DNA from: Luzula sylvatica
Taxonomy: Eukaryota > Streptophyta > Magnoliopsida > Poales > Juncaceae
DNA: 64,000 nt
Direction of reading: 5' to 3'
NCBI GenBank assembly: GCA_946800325.1
Contig: OX326956.1
Coordinates: 22,418,356 to 22,482,355, forward strand
A model generated the notes under the pieces. That model worked only from the letters and a program-made list of their open reading frames with translations. It was not told where the DNA came from and made no database searches. Position numbers and translations under genes: made by a program. Below, piece by piece: positions 50,925 through 63,719 of the stretch (position 1 is its first letter; each line of letters starts with the position of its first letter).

Positions 50925-53197
50925 CTTTTGTTGCACTTAAATTTCAACATTTTTTGAAAGAATATCGTGATTAAATTTTTCGAAGATGTTGTACTTCAGT
51001 TTTTGCATTTTTAAGCATTTTTTGAAAAAAAAGAAATTTGTGTGTGTTAGTCCTCAATTACGGAGTATTTTGAGTACGACATGAAAATTGAGTATTTTTC
51101 TTGTATTACATTTTAATTTTAACATTTTTTATAAAATATAATAATTGAATTTTTCGAAGGTGTTACACTTCAATTTTTGCATTTTTAAAAAATTTTTGAA
51201 AAAAATGAAATTTGTGTGTGTTAGTCCTCAATTACGGAATATTTTGAGTACGACATGAAAATTGAGTATTTTTATTGTGTTACACTTCAATTTTGACATT
51301 TTTTTTAAAAATATCATAATTGACTTTTTTGAAGGTGTTGGACTTCTGTTTTTGCATTTTTCAAAAAATTTGGAAAAAATTGAAATTTATGTATGTTAGT
51401 CTACAATCACGGAGTATTCTGAGTACGGCATGAAAATTGATTATTTTGCTTGTATTGCATTTCAATTTTAACATTTTTTTTAAAATATAATAATTGAATT
51501 TTTTTTATGGTGTTAGACTTCTGTTTTAGCATTTTTAAGAATTTTTTGAAAAAATTGATACTTGTGTGTGCTGGTCTTCAATTACAGTGTATTTTGAGTA
51601 CGACATGAAAATTGAGTGTTTTTCTTGTGTAACACTTCAATTTTAACACTTTTTGAAAAAATGTCATAATTGAATTTTTTTGTAGGTGTTAGACTTCTGT
51701 GTTTGCATTTTTCAAAAAAATTGAAAAAAATTGAAATTTGTGTGTGTTAGTCTTCAATTACGGAGTATTATGAGTACGACATGAAAATTGAGTATTTTGG
51801 TTGTATGACATTTCAATTTTAACATTTTTAAAAATTATATAATAATTGAATTTTTAGAATGTGTTAGACTTCTGCTTTTTCCTTTTTAATAATTTTTTGA
51901 AAAAATTGAAACTTGTGTGTGTTAGTCTTCAATTACAGAGTATTTTGAGTGCGACATGAAAATTGAGTATTTTTCTTGTATAACAATTCAATTTTAACAT
52001 TTTTTGAAAAAATATCAAAATTGAATTTTTTGAAGGGGTTAGTCTTCTGTTTTTGCATTTTTCAAAAATTTAGGAAAAAATTGAAATTTGTATATGTTGG
52101 TCTTCAATTACGGAGTATTTTGAGTACGACATGAAAATTGAGTACTTTTCTTGTATTACATTTTAATTTTAACATTTTTAAAAAAATATAATAATTGAAT
52201 TTTTCGAAGGTGTTAGACTTCAATTTTTGCATTTTTAAGAATTTTTTGAAAAAAATGAAATTTGTGTGTGTTAGTCCTCAATTACGGAGTATTTTAAGTA
52301 CGACATGAAAATTGAGTATTTTTATTGTGTTACACTTCAATTTTAAGATTTTTTTAAAAAAATCATAGTTGAATTTTTTGAAGGTGTTAGACTTCTGTTT
52401 TTGCATTTTTAAAAAATTTTGGAAAAAATTGAAATTTGTGTGTGTTAGTCTTCAATTACGGAGTATTGTGAGTATGACATGAAATTTAGGTATTTTGATT
52501 GTATCACATTTCAATTTTAACATTTAAAAAAAATATATAATAATTGAATTTTTTGAAGGTGTTAGACTACTGTTTTTGCATTTTTAGGAATTTTTAGAAA
52601 AAATTGAAATATGTGTGTGTTAGTATTCAATTACAGAGTATTTTGAGTACGACATGAAAATTTAGTATTTTCCTTGTGTAACACTTAAATTTTAATAATT
52701 TTTGAAAAATTATAATAATTGATTTTTTTGAAGGTATTAGACTTCTGTTTTTTTCATTTTTCAGAAATTTTGAAAAAATTGAAATTTGTGTATGTTAGTC
52801 TTCAATTGTGGATTATTTTGAGTACGACATGAAAATTGAGTATTTTGCTTGTATGACATTTTAATTTTAACAATTTTTTAAAATATATAATAATTGAATT
52901 TTTTGAAGGTGTTAGACTTCTTTTTTGCATTTTTGAGAATTTTTTGAAAAAATTGAAACTTGTGGGTGTTAGTCTTCAATTACAGAGTATTTTGAGTACG
53001 ACATGAAAATTGAGTGTTTTTCTTGTGTAACACTTCAATTTTAACATTTTTTTAAAAAATATCATAATTGAATTTTTTGAAGGTGTTAGACTTCTGTTTT
53101 TTGCATTATTCAGAAAATTTGGAAAAAATTGAAATTTGTGTATGTTAGTCTTCAATTACAGAGTATTTTGAGTACGACACGAAAATTGAGTATTTTT
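50925..53197 (+). repeat. HOR-II unit, 2273 bp, haplotype H2
   Basis: Thirteen monomers with GCATTTTTCAG (m7) and CTTTTGTTGCAC (m8), the form seen in all units to the left of 41 kb. Confidence 0.85.
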
Positions 53198-55486
53198 CTT
53201 TTGTTTCACTTAAATTTCAACATTTTTTGAAAGAATATCGTGATTAAATTTTTCGAAGATGTTGTACTTCAATTTTTGCATTTTTAAGCATTTTTTGAAA
53301 AAAAAGAAATTTGTGTGTGTTAGTCCTCAATTACGGAGTATTTTGAGTACGACATGAAAATTGAGTATTTTTCTTGTATTACATTTTAATTTTAACATTT
53401 TTTATAAAATATAATAATTGAATTTTTCGAAGGTGTTACACTTCAATTTTTGCATTTTTAAAAAAATTTTGAAAAAAATGAAATTTGAGTGTGTTAGTCC
53501 TCAATTACGGAATATTTTGAGTACGATATGAAAATTGAGTATTTTTATTGTGTTACACTTCAATTTTGACATTTTTTTTAAAAATATCATAATTGACTTT
53601 TTTGAAGGTGTTGGACTTATGTTTTAGCATTTTTCAAAAAATTTGGAAAAAATTGAAATTTATGTATGTTAGTCTTCAATCACGGAGTATTCTGAGTACG
53701 GCATGAAAATTGATTATTTTGCTTGTATTGTATTTCAATTTTAACATTTTTTTAAAAATATAATAATTGAATTTTTTTTATGGTGTTAGACATCTGTTTT
53801 AGCATTTTTAAGAATTTTTTGAAAAAATTGAAACTTGTGTGTGCTGGTCTTCAATTACAGTGTATTTTGAGTACGACATGAAAATTGAGTGTTTTTCTTG
53901 TGTAACACTTCAATTTTAACATTTTTTGAAAAAATGTCATAATTGAATTTTTTGTAGGTGTTAGACTTCTGTGTTTGCATTTTTCAAAAAATTTGAAAAA
54001 AATTGAAATTTGTGTGTGTTAGTCTTCAATTACGGAGTATTATGAGTACGACATGAAAATTGAGTATTTTGGTTGTATGACATTTCAATTTTAACATTTT
54101 TAAAAATTATATAATAATTGAATTTTTTGAATGTGTTAGACTTCTGCTTTTTCCTTTTTAATAATTTTTTGAAAAAATTGAAACTTGTGTGTGTTAGTCT
54201 TCAATTAAAGAGTATTTTGAGTGCGACATGAAAATTGAGTATTTTTCTTGTATAACAATTCAATTTTAATATTTTTTGAAAAAATATCAAATTCAAAAAA
54301 TATCAAAATTGAATTTTTTGAAGGGGTTAGTCTTCTGTTTTTGCATTTTTCAAAAATTTAGGAAAAAATTGAAATTTGTATATGTTGGTCTTCAATTACG
54401 GAGTATTTTGAGTACGACATGAAAATTGAGTACTTTTCTTGTATTACATTTTAATTTTAACATTTTTAAAAAAATATAATAATTGAATTTTTCGAAGGTG
54501 TTAGACTTCAATTTTTGCATTTTTAAGAATTTTTTGAAAAAAATGAAATTTGTGTGTGTTAGTCCTCAATTACGGAGTATTTTAAGTACGACATGAAAAT
54601 TGAGTATTTTTATTGTGTTACACTTCAATTTTAAGATTTTTTAAAAAAAATCATAGTTGAATTTTTTGAAGGTGTTAGACTTCTGTTTTTGCATTTTTAA
54701 AAAATTTTGGAAAAAATTGAAATTTGTGTGTGTTAGTCTTCAATTACGGAGTATTGTGAGTATGACATGAAATTTAGGTATTTTGATTGTATCACATTTC
54801 AATTTTAACATTTAAAAAAAATATATAATAATTGAATTTTTTGAAGGTGTTAGACTACTGTTTTTGCATTTTTAGGAATTTTTAGAAAAAATTGAAATAT
54901 GTGTGTGTTAGTATTCAATTACAGAGTATTTTGAGTACGACATGAAAATTTAGTATTTTCCTTGTGTAACACTTAAATTTTAATAATTTTTGAAAAATTA
55001 TAATAATTGATTTTTTTGAAGGTATTAGACTTCTGTTTTTTTCATTTTTCAGAAATTTTGGAAAAAATTGAAATTTGTGTATGTTAGTCTTCAATTGTGG
55101 ATTATTTTGAGTACGACATGAAAATTGAGTATTTTGCTTGTATGACATTTTAATTTTAACAATTTTTTAAAATATATAATAATTGAATTTTTTGAAGGTG
55201 TTAGACTTCTTTTTTGCATTTTTGAGAATTTTTTGAAAAAATTGAAACTTGTGGGTGTTAGTCTTCAATTACAGAGTATTTTGAGTACGACCTGAAAATT
55301 GAGTGTTTTTCTTGTGTAAGACTTCAATTTTAACATTTTTTTAAAAAATATCATAATTGAATTTTTTGAAGGTGTTAGACTTCTGTTTTTTGCATTATTC
55401 AGAAAATTTGGAAAAAATTGAAATTTGTGTATGTTAGTCTTCAATTACAGAGTATTTTGAGTACGACACGAAAATTGAGTATTTTT
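53198..55486 (+). repeat. HOR-II unit, 2289 bp, haplotype H1 with 16 bp duplication
   Basis: Thirteen monomers with the H1 tags (GCATTATTCAG, CTTTTGTTTCAC, GAAATTTGAGTG) and the 16 bp m1 duplication that explains the extra length. Confidence 0.85.
54279..54310 (+). repeat. 16 bp tandem duplication in m1, copy 4
   Basis: Same duplication inside a full 13-mer unit, which accounts for that unit's length of 2289 rather than 2273. Confidence 0.9.
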
Positions 55487-56567
55487 CTTTTGTTTCACTT
55501 AAATTTCAACATTTTTTGAAAGAATATCGTGATTAAATTTTTCGAAGATGTTGTACTTCAATTTTTGCATTTTTAAGCATTTTTTGAAAAAAAAGAAATT
55601 TGTGTGTGTTAGTCCTCAATTACGGAGTATTTTGAGTACGACATGAAAATTGAGTATTTTTCTTGTATTACATTTTAATTTTAACATTTTTTATAAAATA
55701 TAATAATTGAATTTTTCGAAGGTGTTACACTTCAATTTTTGCATTTTTAAAAAAATTTTGAAAAAAATGAAATTTGAGTGTGTTAGTCCTCAATTACGGA
55801 ATATTTTGAGTACGATATGAAAATTGAGTATTTTTATTGTGTTACACTTCAATTTTGACATTTTTTTTAAAAATATCATAATTGACTTTTTTGAAGGTGT
55901 TGGACTTATGTTTTTGAATTTTTCAAAAAATTTGGAAAAAATTGAAATTTATGTATGTTAGTCTTCAATCACGGAGTATTCTGAGTACGGCATGAAAATT
56001 GATTATTTTGCTTGTATTGCATTTCAATTTTAACATTTTTTTAAAAATATAATAATTGAATTTTTTTTATGGTGTTAGACATCTGTTTTAGCATTTTTAA
56101 GAATTTTTTGAAAAAATTGAAACTTGTGTGTGCTGGTCTTCAATTACAGTGTATTTTGAGTACGACATGAAAATTGAGTGTTTTTCTTGTGTAACACTTC
56201 AATTTTAACATTTTTTGAAAAAATGTCATAATTGAATTTTTTGTAGTTGTTAGACTTCTGTGTTTGCATTTTTCAAAAAATTTGAAAAAAATTGAAATTT
56301 GTGTGTGTTAGTCTTCAATTACGGAGTATTATGAGTACGACATGAAAATTGAGTATTTTGGTTGTATGACATTTCAATTTTAACATTTTTAAAAATTATA
56401 TAATAATTGAATTTTTTGAATGTGTTAGACTTCTGCTTTTTCCTTTTTAATAATTTTTTGAAAAAATTGAAACTTGTGTGTGTTAGTCTTCAATTAAAGA
56501 GTATTTTGAGTGCGACATGAAAATTGAGTATTTTTCTTGTATAACAATTCAATTTTAATATTTTTTG

Positions 56568-56599
56568 AAAAAATATCAAATTCAAAAAATATCAAAATT
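56568..56599 (+). repeat. 16 bp tandem duplication in m1, copy 5
   Basis: Same duplication, one unit downstream of copy 4; the next m1 (near 57977) lacks it. Confidence 0.9.
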
Positions 56600-57494
56600 G
56601 AATTTTTTGAAGGGGTTAGTCTTCTGTTTTTGCATTTTTCAAAAATTTTGGAAAAAATTGAAATTTGTATATGTTGGTCTTCAATTACGGAGTATTTTGA
56701 GTACGACATGAAAATTGAGTACTTTTCTTGTATTACATTTTAATTTTAACATTTTTTAAAAAATATAATAATTGAATTTTTCGAAGGTGTTAGACTTCAA
56801 TTTTTGCATTTTTATGAATTTTTTGAAAAAAACGAAATTTGTGTGTGTTAGTCCTCTATTACGGAATATTTTAAGTACGACATGAAAATTGAGTATTTTT
56901 ATTGTGTTACACTTCAATTTTAAGATTTTTAAAAAAAAATCATAGTTGAATTTTTTGAAGGTGTTAGACTTCTGTTTTTGCATTTTTAAAAAATTTTGGA
57001 AAAAATTGAAATTTGTGTGTGTTAGTCTTCAATTACGGAGTATTGTGAGTATGACATGAAATTTAGGTATTTTGATTGTATCACATTTCAATTTTAACAT
57101 TTAAAAAAAATATATAATAATTGAATTTTTTGAAGGTGTTAGACTACTGTTTTTGCATTTTTAGGAATTTTTTCAAAAAATTGAAACTTGTGTGTGTGAG
57201 TATTCAATTACAGAGTATTTTGAGTACGACATGAAAATTTAGTATTTTCCTTGTGTAACACTTAAATTTTAATAATTTTTGGAAAATTATAATAATTGAT
57301 TTTTTTGAAGGTGTTAGACTTCTGTTTTTTGCATTTTTCAGAAATTTTGGAAAAAATTGAAATTTGTGTATGTTAGTATTCAATTATGGATTATTTTGAG
57401 TACCACATGAAAATTGAGTATTTTGCTTGTATGACATTTTAATTTTAACATTTTTTTAAAATATATAATAATTGAATTTTTTGAAGGTGTTAGA

Positions 57495-57570
57495 CTTCTT
57501 TTTTGCATTTTTGAATATTTTTTGAAAAAATTTAAACTTGTGGGTGTTAGTCTTCAATTACAGTGTATTT
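57495..57570 (+). repeat. Y junction (m6/m12 fusion), copy 3
   Basis: The same fusion with the same tags, but about 10.5 kb away and between ordinary 13-mers. It makes the interval 55487-59173 equal one 13-mer plus one 8-mer (3687 bp). It shares ancestry with the Y units at 44.2 and 47.0 kb. Confidence 0.87.
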
Positions 57571-59173
57571 TGAGTACGACATGAAAATTGAGTGTTTTTC
57601 TTGTGTAACACTTCAATTTTAACATTTTTTGAAAAAATGTCATAATTGAATTTTTTGTAGGTGTTAGACTTCTGTGTTTGAATTTTTCAAAAAATTTGAA
57701 AAAAATTGAAATTTGTGTGTGTTAGTCTTCAATTACGGAGTATTATGAGTACGACATGAAAATTGAGTATTTTGGTTGTATGACATTTCAATTTTAACAT
57801 TTTTAAAAATTATATAATAATTGAATTTTTTGAATGTGTTAGACTTCTGCTTTTTCCTTTTTAATAATTTTTTGAAAAAATTGAAACTTGTGTGTGTTAT
57901 TCTTCAATTACAGAGTATTTTGAGTGCGACATGAAAATTGAGTATTTTTCTTGTATAACAATTCAATTTTAACATTTTTTGAAAAAATATCAAAATTGAA
58001 TTTTTTGAAGGGGTTAGTCTTCTGTTTTTGCATTTTTCAAAAATTTTGGAAAAAATTGAAATTTGTATATGTTGGTCTTCAATTACGGAGTATTTTGAGT
58101 ACGACATGAAAATTGAGTACTTTTCTTGTATTACATTTTAATTTTAACATTTTAAAAAAAATATAATTATTGAATTTTTCGAAGGTGTTAGACTTCAATT
58201 TTTGCATTTTTAAGAATTTTTTGAAAAAAATGAAATTTGTGTGTGTTAGTCCTCAATTACGGAGTATTTTAAGTACGACATGAAAATTGAGTATTTTTAT
58301 TGTGTTACACTTCAATTTTAAGATTTTTTAAAAAAAATCATAGTTGAATTTTTTGAAGGTGTTAGACTTCTGTTTTTGCATTTTTAAAAAATTTTGGAAA
58401 AAATTGAAATTTGTGTGTGTTAGTCTTCAATTACGGAGTATTGTGAGTATGACATGAAATTTAGGTATTTTGATTGTATCACATTTCAATTTTAACATTT
58501 AAAAAAAATATATAATAATTGAATTTTTTGAAGGTGTTAGACTACTGTTTTTTCATTTTTAGGAATTTTTTGAAAAAATTGAAACATGTGTGTGTTAGTA
58601 TTCAATTACAGAGTATTTTGAGTACGACATGAAAATTTAGTATTTTCCTTGTGTAACACTTAAATTTTAATAATTTTTGAAAAATTATAATAATTGATTT
58701 TTTTGAAGGTGTTAGACTTCTGTTTTTTTCATTTTTCAGAAATTTTGGAAAAAATTGAAATTTGTGTATGTTAGTCTTCAATTATGGATTATTTTGAGTA
58801 CGACATGAAAATTGAGTATTTTGCTTGTATGACATTTTAATTTTAACATTTTTTTAAAATATATAATAATTGAATTTTTTGAAGGTGTTAGACTTCTTTT
58901 TTGCATTTTTGAGAATTTTTTGAAAAAATTGAAACTTGTGGGTGTTAGTCTTCAATTACAGAGTATTTTGAGTACGGCATGAAAATTGAGTGTTTTTCTT
59001 GTGTAACACTTCAATTTTAACATTTTTTTAAAAAATATCATAATTGAATTTTTTGAAGGTGTTAGACTTCTGTTTTTTGCATTATTCAGAAAATTTGGAA
59101 AAAATTGAAATTTGTGTATGTTAGTCTTCAATTACAGAGTATTTTGAGTACGACACGAAAATTGAGTATTTTT

Positions 59174-61446
59174 CTTTTGTTTCACTTAAATTTCAACATT
59201 TTTGGAAAGAATATCGTGATTAAATTTTTCGAAGATGTTGTACTTCAATTTTTGCATTTTTAAGCATTTTTTGAAAAAAATGAAATTTGTGTGTGTTAGT
59301 CCTCAATTACGGAGTATTTTGAGTACGACATGAAAATTGAGTATTTTTCTAGTATTACATTTTAATTTTAACATTTTTTATAAAATATAATAATTGAATT
59401 TTTCGAAGGTGTTACACTTCAATTTTGGCATTTTTAAAAAAAATTTGAAAAAAATGAAATTTGTGTGTGTTAGTCCTCAATTACGGAATATTTTGAGTAC
59501 GACATGAAAATTGAGTATTTTTATTGTGTTACACTTCAATTTTGACATTTTTTTTAAAAATATCATAATTGACTTTTTTGAAGGTGTTGGACTTCTGTTT
59601 TTGCATTTTTCAAAAAATTTGGAAAAAATTGAAATGTATGTATGTTAGTCTTCAATCACGGAGTATTCTGAGTACGGCATGAAAATTGATTATTTTGCTT
59701 GTATTGCATTTCAATTTTAACATTTTTTTTAAAATATAATAATTGAATTTTTTTTATGGTGTTAGACTTCTGTTTTAGCATTTTTAAGAATTTTTTGAAA
59801 AAATTGAAACTTGTGTGTGCTGGTCTTCAATTACAGTGTATTTTGAGTACGACATGAAAATTGAGTGTTCTTCTTGTGTAACACTTCAATTTTAACATTT
59901 TTTGAAAAAATGTCATAATTGAATTTTTTGTAGGTGTTAGACTTCTGTGTTTGCATTTTTCAAAAAATTTGAAAAAAATTGAAATTTGTGTGTGTTAGTC
60001 TTCAATTACGGAGTATTATGAGTACGACATGAAAATTGAGTATTTTGGTTGTATGACATTTCAATTTTAACATTTTTAAAAATTATATAATAATTGAATT
60101 TTTTGAATGAGTTAGACTTCTGCTTTTTCCTTTTTAATAATTTTTTGAAAAAATTGAAACTTGTGTGTGTTAGTCTTCAATTACAGAGTATTTTGAGTAC
60201 GACATGAAAATTGAGTATTTTTCTTGTATAACACTTCAATTTTAACATTTTTTGAAAAAATATCAAAATTGAATTTTTTGAAGGGGTTAGTCTTCTGTTT
60301 TTCCATTTTTCAAAAATTTTGGAAAAAATTGAAATTTGTATATGTTGGTCTTCAATTACGGAGTATTTTGAGTACGACATGAAAATTGAGTACTTTTCTT
60401 GTATTACATTTTAATTTTAACATTTTTTAAAAAATATAATAATTGAATTTTTCGAAGGTGTTAGACTTCAATTTTTGCATTTTTATGAATTTTTTGAAAA
60501 AAACGAAATTTGTGTGTGTTAGTCCTCAATTAAGGAGTATTTTAAGTACGACATGAAAATTGAGTATTTTTATTGTGTTACACTTCAATTTTAAGATTTT
60601 TAAAAAAAAATCATAGTTGAATTTTTTGAAGGTGTTAGACTTCTGTTTTTGCATTTTTAAAAAATTTTGGAAAAAATTGAAATTTGTGTGTGTTAGTCTT
60701 CAATTACGCAGTATTGTGAGTACGACATGAAATTTAGGTATTTTGATTGTATCACATTTCAATTTTAGCATTTAAAAAAAATATATAATAATTGAATTTT
60801 TTGAAGGTGTTAGACTACTGTTTTTGCATTTTTAGGAATTTTTTGAAAAAATTGAAACTTGTGTGTGTCAGTATTCAATTACAGAGTATTTTGAGTACGA
60901 CATGAAAATTTAGTATTTTCCTTGTGTAACACTTAAATTTTAATAATTTTTGAAAAATTATAATAATTGATTTTTTTGAAGGTGTTAGACTTCTGTTTTT
61001 TGCATTTTTCAGAAATTTTGGAAAAAATTCAAATTTGTGTATGTTAGTCTTCAATTATGGATTATTTTGAGTACGACATGAAAATTGAGTATTTTGCTTG
61101 TATGACATTTTAAATTTAACATTTTTTTAAAATATATAATAATTGAATTTTTTGAAGGTGTTAGACTTCTTTTTTGCATTTTTGAGAATTTTTTGAAAAA
61201 ATTAAAACTTGTGGGTGTTAGTCTTCAATTACAGAGTATTTTGAGTACGACATGAAAATTGAGTGTTTTTCTTGTGTAACACTTCAATTTTGACATTTTT
61301 TTAAAAAATATCATAATTGAATTTTTTGAAGGTGTTAGACTTCTGTTTTTTGCATTTTTCAGAAAATTTGGAAAAAATTGAAATTTGTGTATGTTAGTCT
61401 TCAATTACAGAGTATTTTGAGTACGACACGAAAATTGAGTATTTTT
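59174..61446 (+). repeat. HOR-II unit, 2273 bp, mixed haplotype
   Basis: Begins with H1 marker tags (CTTTTGTTTCAC) but m9 has the ordinary GAAATTTGTGTGTG. It shares GAGTGTTCTTCTTG (m12), GAATGAGTTAG (m13) and AAAAACGAAATTTG (m2) with the next unit. Confidence 0.85.
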
Positions 61447-63719
61447 CTTTTGTTGCACTTAAATTTCAACATTTTTTGAAAGAATATCGTGATTAAATTT
61501 TTCGAAGATGTTGTACTTCAATTTTTGCATTTTTAAGCATTTTTTGAAAAAAATGAAATTTGTGTGTGTTAGTCCTCAATTACGGAGTATTTTGAGTACG
61601 ACATGAAAATTGAGTATTTTTCTTGTATTACATTTTAATTTTAACATTTTTTATAAAATATAATAATTGAATTTTTCGAAGGTGTTACACTTCAATTTTT
61701 GCATTTTTAAAAAAATTTTGAAAAAAATGAAATTTGTGTGTGGTAGTCCTCAATTACGGAATATTTTGAGTACGACATGAAAATTGAGTATTTTTATTGT
61801 GTTACACTTCAATTTTGACATTTTTTTTAAAAATATCATAATTGACTTTTTTGGAGGTGTTGGACTTCTGTTTTTGCATTTTTCAAAAAATTTGGAAAAA
61901 ATTGAAATTTATGTATGTTAGTCTTCAATCACGGAGTATTCTGAGTACGGCATGAAAATTGATTATTTTGCTTGTATTGTATTTCAATTTTAACATTTTT
62001 TTTAAAATATAATAATTGAATTTTTTTTATGGTGTTAGACTTCTGTTTTAGCATTTTTAAGAATTTTTTCAAAAAATTGAAACTTGTGTGTGCTGGTCTT
62101 CAATTACAGTGTATTTTGAGTACGACATGAAAATTGAGTGTTCTTCTTGTGTAACACTTCAATTTTAACATTTTTTGAAAAAATGTCATAATTGAATTTT
62201 TTGTAGGTGTTAGACTTCTGTGTTTGCATTTTTCAAAAAATTTGAAAAAAATTGAAATTTGTGTGTGTTAGTCTTCAATTACGGAGTATTATGAGTACGA
62301 CATGAAAATTGAGTATTTTGGTTGTATGACATTTCAATTTTAACATTTTTAAAAATTATATAATAATTGAATTTTTTGAATGAGTTAGACTTCTGCTTTT
62401 TCCTTTTTAATAATTTTTTGAAAAAATTGAAACTTGTGTGTGTTAGTCTTCAATTACAGAGTATTTTGAGTACGACATGAAAATTGAGTATTTTTCTTGT
62501 ATAACACTTCAATTTTAACATTTTTTGAATAAATATCAAAATTGAATATTTTGAAGGGGTTAGTCTTCTGTTTTTGCATTTTTCAAAAATTTTGGAAAAA
62601 ATTGAAATTTGTATATGTTGGTCTTCAATTACGGAGTATTTTGAGTACGACATGAAAATTGAGTACTTTTCTTGTATTACATTTTAATTTTAACATTTTT
62701 TAAAAAATATAATAATTGAATTTTTCGAAGGTGTTAGACTTCAATTTTTGCATTTTTATGAATTTTTTGAAAAAAACGAAATTTGTGTGTGTTAGTCCTC
62801 AATTAATGAGTATTTTAAGTACGACATGAAAATTGAGTATTTTTATTGTGTTACACTTCAATTTTAAGATTTTTAAAAAAAAATCATAGTTGAATTTTTT
62901 GAAGGTGTTAGACTTCTGTTTTTGCATTTTTAAAAAATTTTGGAAAAAATTGAAATTTGTGTGTGTTAGTCTTCAATTACGGAGTATTGTGAGTACGACA
63001 TGAAATTTAGGTATTTTGATTGTATCACATTTCAATTTTAGCATTTAAAAAAAATATATAATAATTGAATTTTTTGAAGGTGTTAGACTACTGTTTTTGC
63101 ATTTTTAGGAATTTTTTGAAAAAATTGAAACTTGTGTGTGTCAGTATTCAATTACAGAGTATTTTGAGTACGACATGAAAATTTAGTATTTTCCTTGTGT
63201 AACACTTAAATTTTAATAATTTTTGAAAAATTATAATAATTGATTTTTTTGAAGGTGTTAGACTTCTGTTTTTTGCATTTTTCAGAAATTTTGCAAAAAA
63301 TTGAAATTTGTGTATGTTAGTCTTCAATTATGGATTATTTTGAGTACGACATGAAAATTGAGTATTTTGCTTGTATGACATTTTAAATTTAACATTTTTT
63401 TAAAATATATAATAATTGAATTTTTTGAAGGTGTTAGACTTCTTTTTTGCATTTTTGAGAATTTTTTGAAAAAATTAAAACTTGTGGGTGTTAGTCTTCA
63501 ATTACAGAGTATTTTGAGTACGACATGAAAATTGAGTGTTTTTCTTGTGTAACACTTCAATTTTAACATTTTTTTAAAAAATATCATAATTGAATTTTTT
63601 GAAGGTGTTAGACTTCTGTTTTTTGCATTTTTCAGAAAATTTGGAAAAAATTGAAATTTCTGTATGTTAGTCTTCAATTACAGAGTATTTTGAGTACGAC
63701 ACGAAAATTGAGTATTTTT
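61447..63719 (+). repeat. HOR-II unit, 2273 bp, haplotype H2
   Basis: Thirteen monomers, H2 at the marker (CTTTTGTTGCAC), otherwise very close to the preceding unit with which it shares several private changes. Confidence 0.85.

Larger units (their letters stand above)
55487..59173 (+). repeat. HOR-II 13-mer plus Y 8-mer (3687 bp)
   Basis: Starts with an H1 marker, carries the 16 bp duplication in its first m1, passes through the Y fusion near 57.55 kb, then a second m1 without the duplication. 3687 equals 2289 + 1398. Confidence 0.85.

Noticed and set aside
26874..62653. Recurrent 61-100 codon minus-strand frames beginning MSYSKYSVIEDQH
   Set aside because: The same frame reappears at each m1 monomer of HOR-II with overlapping frames on the other strand. 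Spacing follows the repeat unit, and copies share the DNA-level chimeras and the 16 bp duplication, with no sign of reading-frame preservation.
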